Positions 1-9,154 of a stretch of 57,646 nt of DNA are shown piece by piece (the first letter of the stretch is position 1; each line of letters begins with the position of its first letter). A model generated the notes under the pieces. It worked only from the letters and a program-made list of their open reading frames with translations. It was not told the DNA's origin and made no database searches. Made by a program: the position numbers and the translations under genes. The DNA is from an uncultured Pirellulaceae bacterium (lineage in GTDB: Bacteria; Planctomycetota; Planctomycetia; Pirellulales; Pirellulaceae). The stretch spans positions 1-57,646 of the forward strand of contig CAJQQR010000119.1 of NCBI GenBank assembly GCA_905480545.1, in the 5' to 3' direction.

Positions 1-833
1 TTTCCTGTGGCAGCCCATTCTGCACCACGTTGAATACTTGTGATAAAACCGACGCATTCTTGCGAATAATTTCCATGTCCCATTGGCGTGTGAAAGATTC
101 GGCCCTTGCCATAGCTGATCGTCATCAACATGGGTTCATGGCGTCCGGTTCCCCTCTTTTCTTTTGACGCGTAGGCCGTTGCCAGTACGGTCATGTTATT
201 CGCTGGACCTCGCAGTAAATCATAAAGTTCATCTTTTTCATGCAGCCAGGTTTTCGGCATGCTTTTTGTAATCGGATGCTCGTCGTCACGAACAATGATT
301 GCAAATGGATGCTGAGGACCATGGTTACCACCGCGTCCTTTGCTCGAATCGCGGACCATTTTCCCTTCATCGTTGTAGTAGACGTAAGGGCCACTCTTTT
401 CGTTTCTACCACCCCACCCACCGAGTCCGATCATTTCGTTGTATTCTTTCCAGTTACCGAATGCGTTATCGGCAGCATGAACGACAACAAAACCTCCGCC
501 TGATTTGACGTACTCGATAAATGCTGTTTGAGTTTCCTTGGGCCATGCCGCACCGTTGTAATTGGACAGTACGACGTCGTAGTTTTTGAACTTTGGTTTG
601 TAGGATTCGTCTGTTCCCTTCGGTGCTGTAGTTGCAACATCAACCGAAAACAGGGAAGTGTCTTCTAGGTACTTTTTCATCATTTGAGTCGTTTGGGGCC
701 AATTTCCGTGATTGTTCTGTCCGTCAACAATCAGGGCTTTCAGTTTGGGTTGGTCGGCAAAAGCGTTCGAGCTGACACAAAGGACCAGCAAGGCGATCGC
801 GACCGTGGCCACAGTCGTTTGTCGTAATTTCAT
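1..833 (-). CDS. ThuA-like domain secreted protein (3' end cut by window edge)
   Basis: The frame is open from an ATG at 833 to the window edge, giving about 277 residues without a stop. The N-terminus is a signal peptide ([18 protein letters not shown]..., likely cleaved after NAFA). It is followed by [11 protein letters not shown], an aspartate/glycine loop typical of ThuA (trehalose-utilisation) proteins, which have a class I glutamine amidotransferase-like fold. Later segments fit the same family: [14 protein letters not shown], a [14 protein letters not shown] strand-turn near residue 113, [19 protein letters not shown], and near the edge [20 protein letters not shown]. In planctomycetes such proteins are exported and often sit near sugar oxidoreductases and cytochrome-like proteins; their reaction is mostly unproven. 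I infer a periplasmic carbohydrate-related role only from the family. Confidence 0.85.
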   Translation of the reverse strand, partial: MKLRQTTVATVAIALLVLCVSSNAFADQPKLKALIVDGQNNHGNWPQTTQMMKKYLEDTSLFSVDVATTAPKGTDESYKPKFKNYDVVLSNYNGAAWPKETQTAFIEYVKSGGGFVVVHAADNAFGNWKEYNEMIGLGGWGGRNEKSGPYVYYNDEGKMVRDSSKGRGGNHGPQHPFAIIVRDDEHPITKSMPKTWLHEKDELYDLLRGPANNMTVLATAYASKEKRGTGRHEPMLMTISYGKGRIFHTPMGHGNYSQECVGFITSIQRGAEWAATG

Positions 834-1388
834 CTAAGCAATCCAGTTGGAAAAATTCGATTGGGGTGATGTTTTCGATGGTGGAATTTGATCAGGCAAA
901 AAAATTGCTTGGCCCGATTTCACCAAGCTTCTTGACCTACTGCAACGATAGTAGACCGGAAAACCTTTCCTAGTCTAACATTCGGATATCGCAAATTGAA
1001 TATCGCTTGCGAAACTTGCAATTCAAGCTGTTGATGGACGCATTTGTGACATCAAAGAAATGCAGCATTTCTGTTGCTTCGTTTGCTGGTCGCCCGTAAA
1101 ATGCGGCCTCTGAACTAGAAAACGATCGCCAGCGGTTATTTTCTAGATCCGCTAAGTTACACGATTGAAATTTATTTATTAGGTCGAATTTCGCAATTGG
1201 CCGGTTGCCGATACAGATGTTGAAATCAATCAGAGTCCTGTTTGATTCTTCAAAAAGTACTTCACTTTTTCCACGAAAAATTGGTAAACAAGCTGAATCA
1301 GTTTGCCGCTATTGGATTCAGTGAGGTTGCGACAAGTCAATTCGATTTAAGAGGCAACGGTCACTCAGGGATAAAGGTATCTCAGATT
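834..1388. other. Divergent intergenic region, no gene seen
   Basis: About 555 bases separate the ThuA-like gene (leftward) from the small lipoprotein gene (rightward), so promoters for both should lie here. An in-frame extension of the lipoprotein gene back to 1242 exists, but it lacks coding character and would bury the signal peptide. I see no RNA gene or strong hairpin. Confidence 0.4.
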
Positions 1389-1967
1389 ATGAAAAAGAAC
1401 TTTTTTTTGGCGTTGACGCTTGTCATGCTTGTTGCTGCATGTTTGACCAGTGGGTATTTCTACGGAAAATTGACAAAAGTTGAATCAGCGGAAACCACGA
1501 CTGACTCACAATTGCAGCCATCAAAATTTGAGCAATTGATGCTCAAGGCTGAATCCGCAACTGGCGGAAAAAAGATGGCAATGGCGACAGCGTCAATCGA
1601 TGGTGATGTAGATGTTCTTTTCACCTTGGATTACGAATCGGGTATTCTCTACGCCTGGTTGCCTGGTCCCGGCAAAGAATTTCTTGGCGAATGGACGGTT
1701 CGGGTCGACACGGCGCTTGGGTTGGACAAAGGTGGCTCGCCTGATTTGGTGATGACTGTTGGCAGTTTTAATGCAAATGAGGCCGCCCGCGGAAGCACGA
1801 AGCCGGCACCTTTGATTGTCTATGTTGGAAACGGTGATAATGGCCGAGTGGTTGGGTACCGATTCTTTTGGGACCGACAAGTATTTCGAAAAGCCCAGAT
1901 TCAACGAGACGCGTTGATCCCCATTTTTGGCGTGACGACTCGTCAAGAAACCGTTGAGCGTCAATAG
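1389..1967 (+). CDS. Small putative lipoprotein, function unknown
   Basis: The product is 192 residues. I chose the ATG at 1389 rather than the in-frame start at 1242 because it places a Lys-rich n-region and hydrophobic core (MKKNFFLALTLVMLVAAC) at the N-terminus. VAAC at residues 15-18 is a lipobox, so Cys18 is the probable lipidated residue. The mature part has a strand-rich segment (residues about 65-150) with DVLFTLDYESGILYAWLPG and GKEFLGEWTVRVDTALGL, and ends in a basic tail. I do not recognise the family; it resembles secreted hypothetical proteins of planctomycetes. It is followed by a strong hairpin terminator and appears monocistronic. Confidence 0.7.
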   Translation: MKKNFFLALTLVMLVAACLTSGYFYGKLTKVESAETTTDSQLQPSKFEQLMLKAESATGGKKMAMATASIDGDVDVLFTLDYESGILYAWLPGPGKEFLGEWTVRVDTALGLDKGGSPDLVMTVGSFNANEAARGSTKPAPLIVYVGNGDNGRVVGYRFFWDRQVFRKAQIQRDALIPIFGVTTRQETVERQ

Positions 1968-1994
1968 GCTCTCGGCCGTTTAGGCCTGATGTTT

Positions 1995-2042
1995 GCTAAC
2001 CAGGCAAAATAGCGAGAAGCTAACCAGGCAAAATAGCGAGAA
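1995..2042. repeat. Perfect 24-bp tandem duplication
   Basis: Bases 1995-2018 and 2019-2042 are identical 24-mers, lying between the lipoprotein stop and its terminator. It looks like a slippage duplication. Confidence 0.9.
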
Positions 2043-2054
2043 AATCTACTAGAT

Positions 2055-2083
2055 AAAGCTGACTGATAACGTCAGCTTTTTTT
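2055..2083. terminator. Rho-independent terminator, possibly bidirectional
   Basis: A 9-bp stem (AAAGCTGAC with GTCAGCTTT) closes a 7-base loop and is followed by a T-run to 2083. It lies between two convergent genes and the stem begins with A residues, so it could stop transcription from both sides. Confidence 0.85.
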
Positions 2084-2136
2084 ATGTCTGAATTGTATTG
2101 CCCAAATTTTTTTGGATGTCCCATGGGTTTTGGAAG

Positions 2137-3621
2137 CTACATCACTGAAAAGTAGTTCTCCGCGGCAAAATCGAACGTCTCGTTCGTGACTTCAATGGGA
2201 AGTTCGTTAAACCTGCAATAATTACGCACCTGAAGCAAGAGATCGCGTGGGTGACAGTTTCGAAACGGGCGATTGGTCGGTTCGTAATGGGTTTTGATCA
2301 AGTGCTCTACCGACGCAGGATTGGCGGGGATTTTCATGACCTTTGACATGATTTCGAAAAGCTTTATGAAATGTTCGCGGCACGGATTTTCAACTTCGAT
2401 TTTGTAGGGTATCCGACGGAGAAACGCGTCGTCGACAAGGTCTTTGGGTTCAAGATTGGTTGAAAAGATCACCAGCTGATCAAATGGGACTTGTATTTTT
2501 TGTCCACTTGCAAGATTTAGGTAATCATATCGTTTTTCGAGCGGAACTATCCAGCGGTTTAGCAATTCGTCGACGGTCATGCGTTGGCGCCCAAAATCGT
2601 CAATCACAAGGACACCGCAATTGCTTTTCAGTTGTACCGGTGCTTCACTGATTCCGTTTTCTTCGTTGAACGAAATCTCAAGGTGCTCCATCATGAGCTC
2701 TCCTCCGACGACAATCGTTGGGCGTTCAATACGAACCCATCGTGCGTCGACTTCGGAATTGCAGAATACGCCTTCACTTTCGAGCGGGGCCTCAATGTGA
2801 TTCATCGGATCGTAGACGCGGATGATTTCCCCAGCGGCAGTCACTGATCGAGGGATCCAGATGTATTTTCCGAAAGAACGTGTCACACGTTCGGCTATGC
2901 TCGTTTTGCCATTGCCTGGATAACCGTAAAGGAACATGCCACGCCCGGAACTGATCGCCGGTCCAAGTTTGTTTAGCATGTGCGGCGAGATCAAGAGATC
3001 CGAAAACGCCTTTCTCAGATCTGATTTGGTTGGGAATTGTCCCTCGATGGATTGGGCTTTGATCGACGCGATGTAGTCGGAAATAGCAACCGGGCAGGAG
3101 CCAAAATAGGTACACGAAGAAGAATAACGGCGGGCACGGTCGCGACCTGATTCAGTCAAGCGGCAAACATAGTCGTTCATCGCGGCCTGTCCGATGAATC
3201 CAATCAATTGATCGGTTTTCAATTGCGCAAGAAAGGGTTCGAGCGTGATGAATGGTAGTTTGATTTGTTCTGATATTTTTCGTCCTGAACAGTCACCGGC
3301 GGAAAGTAAAAATTTGAGGACGAGGGCTTCAACTTGAGAGTCGTTTGTCCCTGCTTCCCTGAAATTTCGCGGGGCTTTTGGGAAGAAGACGCTTTCTTGA
3401 GTTGAGGCGTCGTTTTTTGTCAGTCCGGTTCCGGGGTGCACGCTTTTTTGAGTCATTGCTGATGCCATGGGCGCCGCGGTTCCCGAAACGCCAGTTTGAT
3501 GTGGCGATTTGGATTCGTCCACCAAAACGTTGATGCGGTTCAAAAGCTCTTGAATTTCAGCTTCAGATTTGTCACCGTCAGGAGGAAGCGTATTAATCGG
3601 TTTGGCGCCGTGTGGATTCAT
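2137..3621 (-). CDS. AAA+ ATPase with winged-helix-like N-terminal region
   Basis: From the ATG at 3621 the product is 494 residues; an in-frame TTG at 3660 would add 13. After a low-complexity N-terminus, residues about 97-165 resemble a winged helix (EALVLKFLLSAGDCSGRKIS..., LTESGRDRARRY). The ATPase core has Walker A GYPGNGKT at about 233-240 and Walker B LVIDDFGRQ at about 338-346. A later FSTNLEPKDLVDDAFLRRIPYK segment matches the sensor-1 Asn and the arginine region of MoxR/ClpX-like ATPases. The protein probably remodels or loads a partner, but no partner gene is adjacent, so the role is unknown. The upstream region carries a tandem duplication and hairpin that may bear on expression. 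Confidence 0.8.
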   Translation of the reverse strand: MNPHGAKPINTLPPDGDKSEAEIQELLNRINVLVDESKSPHQTGVSGTAAPMASAMTQKSVHPGTGLTKNDASTQESVFFPKAPRNFREAGTNDSQVEALVLKFLLSAGDCSGRKISEQIKLPFITLEPFLAQLKTDQLIGFIGQAAMNDYVCRLTESGRDRARRYSSSCTYFGSCPVAISDYIASIKAQSIEGQFPTKSDLRKAFSDLLISPHMLNKLGPAISSGRGMFLYGYPGNGKTSIAERVTRSFGKYIWIPRSVTAAGEIIRVYDPMNHIEAPLESEGVFCNSEVDARWVRIERPTIVVGGELMMEHLEISFNEENGISEAPVQLKSNCGVLVIDDFGRQRMTVDELLNRWIVPLEKRYDYLNLASGQKIQVPFDQLVIFSTNLEPKDLVDDAFLRRIPYKIEVENPCREHFIKLFEIMSKVMKIPANPASVEHLIKTHYEPTNRPFRNCHPRDLLLQVRNYCRFNELPIEVTNETFDFAAENYFSVM

Positions 3622-3722
3622 CGCTGATCCCAGAGTGTGTAGGTCTTCAAAAAAGAACAATCAATCCTGAAGTCTAGTTTACGCCTCGGGACAGGAATTG
3701 ATTTTGGCGTGATCCAGATCTT

Positions 3723-3771
3723 TTTCTGTGGGGAGATGCGATTTCTGTGGGGAGATGCGATGTCCCCACAG
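3723..3771. repeat. 19-bp tandem duplication running into a perfect 9-bp hairpin
   Basis: Bases 3723-3741 and 3742-3760 are identical 19-mers. The second copy supplies the left arm (CTGTGGGGA, 3745-3753) of an inverted repeat whose right arm (TCCCCACAG) is at 3763-3771, with a 9-base loop. It lies about 100 bases upstream of the ATPase start. It could be a leader hairpin or a regulator site; there is no T-run on the plus strand. Confidence 0.75.
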
Positions 3772-3897
3772 TTTATCGGCCAACTCATCGTTCGTCGTTG
3801 ACAACTACACCTTTCCCACAAGCTGCTACGGGGCAATGGACGTGATTAACCGTTCAGATGAGTTATCGAATATCAAACGCCATCATGTTTGAAACGG

Positions 3898-4878
3898 TTA
3901 TTTTGATTCTGATGCTAAGGTCGATGTTGCTCGGTAAAAAGTTGGATCATCAATCACCCACTTGGTTGACCACGTCTTTCCGTCATCATTGTTGCAAACA
4001 TTAAAGAAGAATGTTCGGAATGTCTCGGGCGTGTAGCTGTACGGGATTTGTGTTGTGATGCGATCACTAGTGGTCAAGTCTTCAACGCCAGGCTTCGCAA
4101 AAAAGTGGGTGTATCCGTCTTTGGAAACTGACATTCCGAGAGTCCACCATCCGGTTTGCGTGATTTGCATGCCTTTAAAGTCGCGACCCCGCTTGTCACC
4201 CCGAATGCGGATCCAAGCATAGTCGTGATCGCGTTTTCCGTCGTGTTTGCTATCCAGTTCAATAAACATTCCGGGCCAATACGTTTCGCTTGTTTTTGAT
4301 GAGCCGATTTTTAAGAACCCTGTGTTTGGCTTGCGGATCGTCGTTTCCAACGCAATTCGAAATGCAAAGTGAGGACCCGTTCGGTTTTCCCATTCGTCAA
4401 TTGGCGGCAGGAATACGCGGACAACACAATTTGGTTCCAATCGAATGGGCGTGCGTCCGATTTTTTCATGGATGTTGCAAATGAAGTCGTCTTGCTGCAT
4501 TTTGTTGGTGACTTTGCCGGGGACACCTGTTTTCATACTGCGAAGCAGCAGCGCTTTTTTGCTTCCAGATAAGCCTCCTGCCGGCGTTGGGACTTGCTTT
4601 ACCACATCCGGATCCCCTCTTTTTCCACCTTCGTACCATCTTCCGTTTGCTGCACGCCCAAACGGGCCACGGCGTTTTTTATCGATGTTGTCGCTGCTTT
4701 TGGGGCCAGCAAAATTGTAGGTCCAGTTTTCTTCTTCGAAATCATCACCCACATTCATGATTTTTGTGCCGGTGCCGGGAACAATGACTCGTTGCGCGAA
4801 CAGGCTTGAGCTTGCTGAAAAAGATGACGCAGCAAGCGTCAACGAAAGAACCGAGGTGAATGCAAGACGGTGTAACAT
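3898..4878 (-). CDS. Secreted protein of unknown function
   Basis: The product is 326 residues. The ATG at 4878 has a good ribosome binding site (AAGG about 7 bases upstream) and begins a clear signal peptide (MLHRLAFTSVLSLTLAASSF..., cleavage near SLFAQ). The mature protein starts with DDFEEENWTYNF, is rich in aromatic and basic residues, and contains strand-like stretches such as HFAFRIALETTIRK and GWWTLGMSVSKDGYTHFFAKPG. That pattern recalls the concanavalin-like (LamG/DUF1080-type) beta sandwiches common in planctomycetes, but I cannot make a family call. It is likely periplasmic or extracellular and appears monocistronic. Confidence 0.7.
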   Translation of the reverse strand: MLHRLAFTSVLSLTLAASSFSASSSLFAQRVIVPGTGTKIMNVGDDFEEENWTYNFAGPKSSDNIDKKRRGPFGRAANGRWYEGGKRGDPDVVKQVPTPAGGLSGSKKALLLRSMKTGVPGKVTNKMQQDDFICNIHEKIGRTPIRLEPNCVVRVFLPPIDEWENRTGPHFAFRIALETTIRKPNTGFLKIGSSKTSETYWPGMFIELDSKHDGKRDHDYAWIRIRGDKRGRDFKGMQITQTGWWTLGMSVSKDGYTHFFAKPGVEDLTTSDRITTQIPYSYTPETFRTFFFNVCNNDDGKTWSTKWVIDDPTFYRATSTLASESK

Positions 4879-5110
4879 GGGCGACCTTCAAAAAGCGAAA
4901 CCGAACATCTGTCAGAATCGCTATCGGTATCATCATCCGCCCGGTTCTAAATTTTCATGCTGCATTGAAAATTTCTAGATTCAGCTCGTCACGTCGCCAC
5001 GGTTGGGAAGAGATTGTCGGTTTTCCGGTATGGTCGACGCCAAGGAATTTTGGGTCGGGAACATTGGTGCGCTCTCGTTGTCTAATCCGCTGGGAAATTG
5101 GCATCCAGCC

Positions 5111-5530
5111 TTATGAATCTCCATAGACGGTGACAACAATGTCGCGAATTCTCGGTTTTTCATCACATTCCAGATGGAATATTTGCTGCCAATTTCCAAG
5201 CATCATCTTTCCATCAGAAATCGGAATCGTGACTTCGCAGCCAAGTGCGGTCGCTTGAATGTGAGAATGGGCGTTCCCAATTTCCGTAGTCTCGGAGTAG
5301 TCGTAGCTGTCGTCCTTTGGGATCAAACGATTTACAGTATCCGTAAAATCGGCCTTTAAACTCGGTTCCATTTCTATGGTTCCGATTGACGCGGTCGTTC
5401 CAACGTTAAAAACGTTTACCATCCCAACCTGGATTTTGCTTTGCCGAACGACTTCGGCGACCTTGGGGGTGATGTCAAACATGTCTCCGTTTTTAGTCGT
5501 TTTAAGCAGCAGTTTTTTCTGAAACGTCAT
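5111..5530 (-). CDS. YjbQ/UPF0047 family protein
   Basis: From the ATG at 5530 (MTFQKKLLL...) the product is 139 residues, the usual length for this family. An upstream in-frame start would add 17 residues with no family similarity. Diagnostic segments are GMVNVFNVGTTASIGTIE, the His pair in GNAHSHIQATALGCEVTIP, the GKMMLGNWQQIFHLECDE block and the C-terminal RDIVVTVYG. YjbQ proteins are small trimeric cytoplasmic proteins; E. coli YjbQ has weak thiamine-phosphate-synthase activity, but the physiological role is uncertain. No thiamine gene is nearby. Confidence 0.85.
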   Translation of the reverse strand: MTFQKKLLLKTTKNGDMFDITPKVAEVVRQSKIQVGMVNVFNVGTTASIGTIEMEPSLKADFTDTVNRLIPKDDSYDYSETTEIGNAHSHIQATALGCEVTIPISDGKMMLGNWQQIFHLECDEKPRIRDIVVTVYGDS

Positions 5531-5788
5531 TGTTGGATTCAGTTTTAAATGTGAAGGAAATGCGTTGAATGACGGTTCCACGCAATGACCATCGAGGGAA
5601 ATGAAAACGAAAGCAACTATTTTGATCTTTTTTTCGAATATTCCGAGATGGCTAACTGTGATACCCCGGCCTGTTCGGTCTAATTTCCTGCAAAATTGAA
5701 CCGCAGGGCCGGTAGATGTTACCTATACTTTACAGTTGCTCAAAACTAACATTATTGATTTTTTCGAATTGTTCCAAAGGAATAGCAA

Positions 5789-8698
5789 ATGCGAATGAAT
5801 TTCCGCTTGGTGGCTTCGGTGATCCTCACGATCGCGATCCCATCCATTGCGTTGGCCCAAACGCCGGCGTCCTCCAGTTCATCCTCGGCGTCGACGCCCA
5901 AAAAGCCCGACTATCCACCACTTGAGAAAGTGATCGAGGGCTACAAGGAAGTACCTGTTTCTGATGGTTCTAGGGCTTTCATGCGACTTTGGACTAGATC
6001 CAAAGACGGACAGATGCTGGCCGAACTTCCGAAAACGGCAATTATCCCCAACAGTCCGGAACGACATTTCATTGCCTTGACCGTTGCAGGTGGTGAATCG
6101 TTTGCCGGTCTTCAGCAGAATGATTTGTACGTTCGATACCGAGTGATCGGCAAGCGTGTTGCAATCATTGCCCCCAATCAAAAAGTCAAAACTACCGGCG
6201 AAGCTGAGGCAAAAAGCAGCATCAAGCGGCTCTACACCGATCGTATTTTGACCGATGTGCCAATCGTGGCGATGAACCCACGCGGCGGTCCGGTCATTGA
6301 TCTCGACGATTTGCTTGTGAAGCAGGCATCGCTATTCTTCGGCGGCGGATTCATGAGTGCCCCAGTGCGAATCACCAAGTCCTACTTGGCTGAAATTGCG
6401 ATGGCTAAGTCATTTCCGAAGAATGTGGAGATTGAATTCCGCGCCCCGATGGCCGATGGAACGTTGAAAACGCTTCATTACTCAATCAGCAAAATCACCA
6501 AGGACCCCTCTTACAAGCCTCGCACCGCGGACCAGCGAGTCGGTTACTTTACGACATCCTATGATGACTACGGAAAGTACGATGCCGACGAAGTTGCAGT
6601 GCGATTTATCAATCGTTGGCACCTGGAAAAGCGTGATCCAACGTTGAAAGTTTCGCCTCCGAAAAATCCCATTCACTTCTACATCGAACATACCACACCG
6701 GTACGGTACCGACGTTGGGTTAAGCGTGGAATCGAACATTGGAACAAGGCGTTTGAAGCGGTCGGAATCTCCGATGCAATCATTGTTCATCAGCAAGACG
6801 CTTCGACAGGTGCTTACATGGACCTGGCTCCTGAAGACGTTCGTTACAACTTCGTTCGTTGGTTAAACAACAATGTAAGCACCGCGATCGGTCCGAGTCG
6901 CGTTCACCCCGAAACGGGACAGATCTTGGATGCTGACATTGTTTTGACCGACGGTTGGATTCGTGTTTTCGAGCGGCAATTTACCGAAGAGATGCCGAAA
7001 CTCATGTCGGCTGGTTTCACGCCGGAAACATTGGCATGGCTTGCGGATCATCCCAATTGGGACCCTCGTGTTCGGCTTGCCCATCCTGCAGATCGCAAAG
7101 CAATCATTACGACCATTCAAAACCAATCGCGAATGCCGATGGCAGGTCATGCTGCAGCAAATTTCAGCACACAAGCAATTGGCGACGACATTTCAGATGG
7201 TCTCGATAACCGAATCAGTCAGGTAAACGGTTATTGTCAAGCAGCGGACCGTCGTGCTTTCGATGTAGGCATGATGCGAATGATGATTGCGAACGGTTCA
7301 ATCTTCGAAGATGAAGATAAAGACAAGAAGAAAGACGGTGATAAAAAAGAAGAGAAGAAGGACGACAAGCCGAAAGAGCAGATCCTCGACGGCATTCCAG
7401 AATCTTTCATTGGTCCACTTTTGTCTGATCTTGTTTGTCACGAAGTGGGGCATACTCTCGGACTACGGCACAACTTCCGTGCATCCAGTATTTACACGCT
7501 GGACGAAATCAATAGTGAAAAGTTGAAGGGTAAAATCCCTTTGGCTGGAAGTGTTATGGATTACATCCCCACCAACTTCAATACGAAGAAGGATGGCGTT
7601 CAAGGCGACTATGGAATGATCGGCGTTGGTCCTTACGACATGTGGGCAATCGAATACGGTTACTCGTTCGATAAGGATTTGAAGCCAATTTTGGCCAAAG
7701 TCAAAGATCCACAATTGACCTACGGCACCGACGAAGACACATCAGGCCCGGATCCATTGGCACAGCGATATGACTTTTCGAAAGATCCTCTTGATTTCGC
7801 CAAGAGTCAAATGCGACTTGCGGAATATCATCGTGGCAAAATTCTTGAGACGTTCGTCAAAGATGGTGATGCATGGTCGAAATCACGTCGTGGCTACGAA
7901 ATGACATTAAGTATGCAAACGCGTGCAACCAGCATGATGTCACGCTGGATCGGTGGACTTTTCATCTCACGCCACAAAAAAGGTGATATCAAAGACAAGC
8001 CTCCAGTCGAAGTCGTTCCTGTCGCACAGCAAAGAGCGGCATTGGATTTTATTATTTCGTCGACATTTGATGACGCAAAATACGGTTTGACTCCTGAGTT
8101 ATTGCAGTACATGTCAGCCAGCCATTGGCGATCAAGCGGCGGACGTCGATCGTCGTCAAGCCAAAACTGGCCGGTTCATGATCGCATCATGGGTATCCAG
8201 GCGTCGACATTGACGCAATTGATGAGCCCAACTCGTTTGATTAACGTCTACGACAACGAGTTTCGTATTCCAGAAGACCAAGATGCATTGACGCTTCCTG
8301 AATTGATGGAAAAGTTGACCAAGTCAATTTGGAAAGAATTGGAAAATGCACCGGTTGGCAAGTACTCGACTCGAAAGCCCATGGTTTCAAGTCTCCGTCG
8401 CAATTTGCAGCGTGAGCATTTGGAGCGTTTAGTTGACCTGATGATGAGCGAAAGTTCTTCCGCTGCATCAAAACCAATTTCAAACTTGGCAATGATGACA
8501 TTGACGGAGTTGAAAGGGAAAGTTGACAAGGCACTTACCGGTGCGGATCGATTGGATTCGTACACCAAAAGCCATTTGATGGATGCGAAAAAACGAATTG
8601 AAAAGTCGTTGGACGCTGACTACATTGTCAACGCTTCATCCGGTGGCGGTTCGGGTGGCGGAGTTTTTATACTTGGTCAACCAGCCGAAAAGAAGTAG
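5789..8698 (+). CDS. Secreted zinc-dependent metalloprotease (metzincin type, DUF5117/DUF4953-like)
   Basis: The product is 969 residues. The ATG at 5789 follows AAAGG by 8 bases. A signal peptide (MRMNFRLVASVILTIAIPSIALAQ) is followed by a Ser/Ala-rich linker. The zinc motif HEVGHTLGLRH is at residues 551-561, with three His ligands and the catalytic Glu552; a Met-turn candidate (SVMDY, Met590) lies about 30 residues later, as in metzincins. Just before the catalytic block, about residues 505-532, is a strongly charged Asp/Lys/Glu segment, probably a disordered linker. The N-terminal half has FYIEHTTPVRYRRWVKRGIEHWNKAFEAVG, typical of the large DUF5117/DUF4953 metalloprotease group. It is predicted to act outside the cytoplasm on unknown proteins. 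Monocistronic, with two terminators downstream. Confidence 0.88.
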   Translation: MRMNFRLVASVILTIAIPSIALAQTPASSSSSSASTPKKPDYPPLEKVIEGYKEVPVSDGSRAFMRLWTRSKDGQMLAELPKTAIIPNSPERHFIALTVAGGESFAGLQQNDLYVRYRVIGKRVAIIAPNQKVKTTGEAEAKSSIKRLYTDRILTDVPIVAMNPRGGPVIDLDDLLVKQASLFFGGGFMSAPVRITKSYLAEIAMAKSFPKNVEIEFRAPMADGTLKTLHYSISKITKDPSYKPRTADQRVGYFTTSYDDYGKYDADEVAVRFINRWHLEKRDPTLKVSPPKNPIHFYIEHTTPVRYRRWVKRGIEHWNKAFEAVGISDAIIVHQQDASTGAYMDLAPEDVRYNFVRWLNNNVSTAIGPSRVHPETGQILDADIVLTDGWIRVFERQFTEEMPKLMSAGFTPETLAWLADHPNWDPRVRLAHPADRKAIITTIQNQSRMPMAGHAAANFSTQAIGDDISDGLDNRISQVNGYCQAADRRAFDVGMMRMMIANGSIFEDEDKDKKKDGDKKEEKKDDKPKEQILDGIPESFIGPLLSDLVCHEVGHTLGLRHNFRASSIYTLDEINSEKLKGKIPLAGSVMDYIPTNFNTKKDGVQGDYGMIGVGPYDMWAIEYGYSFDKDLKPILAKVKDPQLTYGTDEDTSGPDPLAQRYDFSKDPLDFAKSQMRLAEYHRGKILETFVKDGDAWSKSRRGYEMTLSMQTRATSMMSRWIGGLFISRHKKGDIKDKPPVEVVPVAQQRAALDFIISSTFDDAKYGLTPELLQYMSASHWRSSGGRRSSSSQNWPVHDRIMGIQASTLTQLMSPTRLINVYDNEFRIPEDQDALTLPELMEKLTKSIWKELENAPVGKYSTRKPMVSSLRRNLQREHLERLVDLMMSESSSAASKPISNLAMMTLTELKGKVDKALTGADRLDSYTKSHLMDAKKRIEKSLDADYIVNASSGGGSGGGVFILGQPAEKK

Positions 8699-8720
8699 AT
8701 AGACTGAAATCGTGATTGAG

Positions 8721-8745
8721 CGGCTGTCTAGTTTGCAGCCGTTTT
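8721..8745 (+). terminator. Terminator hairpin 1 after the metalloprotease gene
   Basis: CGGCTG (8721-8726) pairs with CAGCCG (8736-8741), followed directly by TTTT. The stem is short; probably a first, weaker terminator. Confidence 0.6.
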
Positions 8746-8773
8746 CTTCGGGATTTTAAATAAATGCATAACA

Positions 8774-8800
8774 ACAGGCCGCCATTGTGCGGCCTGTTTT
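8774..8800 (+). terminator. Terminator hairpin 2 after the metalloprotease gene
   Basis: ACAGGCCGC (8774-8782) pairs perfectly with GCGGCCTGT (8789-8797) across a 6-base loop, followed by TTTT. GC-rich stem; strong terminator. Confidence 0.85.
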
Positions 8801-9154
8801 ACTTCTTGTCGATATGAGTTTGAATGCCAAACCAGGGTCAATGACCAGCTCGATATCGGGACGCACCAACGGCTGCAGAGGCTCTTGGCCTCCGCACGCT
8901 TTCCCGCGAATGGAAAACCTGGCACTTTTGGACGCCCAAGGCAACCTCTACAGATGAAGTTTCCATTCTGGTCCAAATCCAAAAATTTGGTGCGGATTCT
9001 CTTTAAGTGCAAGTGGACCCTGCAAGCAACAACGTTTCAGAGGGACAACGCAACGACTGGTTTCTTCGAAGACCAATATTCTTTCAGGATTGCTACCGCG
9101 TCAATGTGGCGTTTTGCATCGAGACGCCTTGTGACACGTTGCAACCGGCGGTCG
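8801..9154. other. Intergenic region without a convincing gene
   Basis: Short open frames occur on both strands (for example 8728-9012 minus), but none has recognisable domains or a ribosome binding site, and the 8728 frame runs through both terminators. It separates two convergent genes. A decayed gene cannot be excluded. Confidence 0.35.

Noticed and set aside
8728..9012. Minus-strand frame of 94 codons
   Set aside because: Runs through the two terminators of the metalloprotease gene and has no recognisable domain or start signal.
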